Assembly (NCBI GenBank): GCA_016715405.1
Contig: JADKAE010000003.1
Coordinates: 186,001-250,000 of the forward strand
Source: Saprospiraceae bacterium
Lineage (GTDB): Bacteria; Bacteroidota; Bacteroidia; Chitinophagales; Saprospiraceae
Length of the DNA: 64,000 nt
Reading direction: 5' to 3'
In this document: positions 63,291 to 64,000 of the stretch, one piece after another
Numbering within the stretch: position 1 is the stretch's first letter
Layout of the letters: every line of letters begins with the position of its first letter
Program-made: the position numbers and the translations under genes
The notes under the pieces: model-generated
Seen by the model: only the letters and a program-made list of their open reading frames with translations
Database searches by the model: none
What the model was told of the DNA's origin: nothing

Positions 63291-63527
63291 ATGATTACCA
63301 TAGAGAGAACTGATCGTGAAATAATTATCAAGCTTCCGGCTGACCTGAACGTGGATGATATTCAAAGGATGGTAGATTACCTGTCCTATAGACAAGCTAT
63401 ACAACGAAGCCAGGCTACGCAAGCGCAGATTGACGATTTGGTAAATGAGGTTAAAAAGCGGTGGTGGGAAAAGAACAAGGGACGCTTTCCAGGCCTGAAT
63501 GCAGATTCCAATGAAAATCTGGTATGA
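63291..63527 (+). CDS. Antitoxin-like protein of a PIN-type toxin-antitoxin pair
   Basis: 78 residues. Short N-terminal strand (MITIERTDREIIIKLPADLNVDDIQRMVDYLSYRQ), then an amphipathic, charged C-terminal helix ending KKRWWEKNKGRF. Such proteins sit upstream of PIN-domain toxin genes in Bacteroidota. The downstream ORF is a truncated PIN domain, so the pair is broken. Confidence 0.7.
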   Translation: MITIERTDREIIIKLPADLNVDDIQRMVDYLSYRQAIQRSQATQAQIDDLVNEVKKRWWEKNKGRFPGLNADSNENLV

Positions 63528-63529
63528 GT

Positions 63530-63702
63530 GTGCCCCTATGTTGAGAGAGATCGATATGGATGATTTACCTTTCGTCGCTTTAGCTGTTTATCTTGATGGC
63601 TTATTATGGACTGGAGACTTAAAATTACGAAATGGCTTAATTTCAAAAGGATTCGATAAATGTATTTTAACGGATGAATTATTGGAGATAATAAAGATAT
63701 AG
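63530..63702 (+). pseudogene. Truncated PIN-domain toxin (VapC-like C-terminus)
   Basis: Only the C-terminal portion of a PIN domain remains (MLREIDMDDLPFVALAVYLDGLLWTGDLKLRNGLISKGFDKCIL), including the conserved D-x-PFVALA and LWTGDxKL acidic segment. The N-terminal 80-90 residues, with the first active-site Asp, are missing. It directly follows the antitoxin-like gene. Confidence 0.7.
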
Positions 63703-63740
63703 GGCGAGTTAATTATTTTACTTTAAACCAGGGCAAACCC

Positions 63741-64000
63741 ATGAAATTAACCACTATTATTATTTTGGCTTGTATCTCCACAATGATCTTCGCACAGGAA
63801 AACAAGTCGACACAAGCCATGGAACCCGGAGATCAAACCACCGCCTATAGCGCTGAGCGAAAAGCCATTTTTCGCCAATTGGAAATGCAGGATAGCCTGT
63901 TGTTCAATTTGGGTTTTAACCAATGCGATACGGCGCAGGTGAGATTACTGATCAGCGAAGACTTTGAATTTTATCACGACCAATCCGGTATCACCACCTC
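63741..64000 (+). CDS. NTF2-like (DUF4440-type) secreted protein, 3' end outside window
   Basis: At least 86 residues from ATG 63741. Signal peptide MKLTTIIILACISTMIFAQ. The following LEMQDSLLFNLGFNQCDTAQVRLLISEDFEFYHDQSGIT matches the start of a DUF4440/NTF2-like fold (helix, then ISEDFEFYHDQSG). The frame is open at the right edge. Role unknown. Confidence 0.7.
   Translation, partial: MKLTTIIILACISTMIFAQENKSTQAMEPGDQTTAYSAERKAIFRQLEMQDSLLFNLGFNQCDTAQVRLLISEDFEFYHDQSGITT

Noticed and set aside
1..64000. tRNA, rRNA, tmRNA or integrated prophage
   Set aside because: No cloverleaf or rRNA-like stretch noticed by eye, and the only phage-like genes are the orphan sheath and a chromosomal holin-family protein; covariance models were not run.

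Overview
The window reads as Bacteroidota chromosome, most likely a Saprospiria-type lineage. The support is: many -7 promoter boxes of the TAnnTTTG form, a type IX secretion C-terminal domain, a bacillithiol deacetylase (BshB1), an HU-CCDC81/SPOR envelope protein, a fused ABC-permease/M1 peptidase, and dense intergenic tandem heptamer repeats. No rRNA, tRNA, CRISPR array or complete IS was recognised.

Layout. 0-12 kb: mostly housekeeping (hemL, rpe, rplS, bshB1, pdhC, recR) plus a large GT2 fusion. 11.9-22.7 kb: an envelope/stress island with an ice-binding lipoprotein, OmpA and beta-barrel proteins, YtxH, a holin-like protein, several very small membrane proteins, a cupin and two paralogous AraC regulators. 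Six promoters here share an 18-bp motif GTGTGAATnnTrTAAtTy placed exactly 40 bp upstream of a degenerate -7 box, so the island looks like one regulon. 23-30 kb: lipid and small-molecule enzymes. 30-36 kb: ABC exporter/M1 peptidase and a LolE-like permease. 36-41.7 kb: tyrS, dinB, psd, cdsA and a CPBP protease. 41.8-49.6 kb: a surface polysaccharide cluster (glycosyltransferases, flippase, FemAB-like protein, alpha/alpha-toroid protein). 50.3-52.7 kb: a LytTR regulator with a hybrid kinase. 53.6-55.2 kb: an orphan contractile-tail sheath gene between two stretches of degenerate sequence. 55.4-64 kb: SRPBCC, GNAT, a secreted caspase-FGE protein, a GH92 glycosidase, a broken toxin-antitoxin pair and the start of an NTF2-like gene.

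Two points deserve most attention. (1) The caspase-FGE protein (57597-59536) ends in a stretch where all 15 presumptively variable codons are NNC, although the codons just upstream end in mixed bases. This is what AAC-directed mutagenesis by a diversity-generating retroelement would leave; no template repeat or reverse transcriptase is in the window. (2) The shared-promoter regulon of 11.9-22.7 kb.

Caution on quality. At least a dozen genes are split by single-base indels, mostly in short homopolymers, and 52.75-53.48 kb and 55.2-55.3 kb look like uncorrected low-quality sequence. Most frameshifts here are probably assembly errors rather than pseudogenes, so split genes are given as single features.
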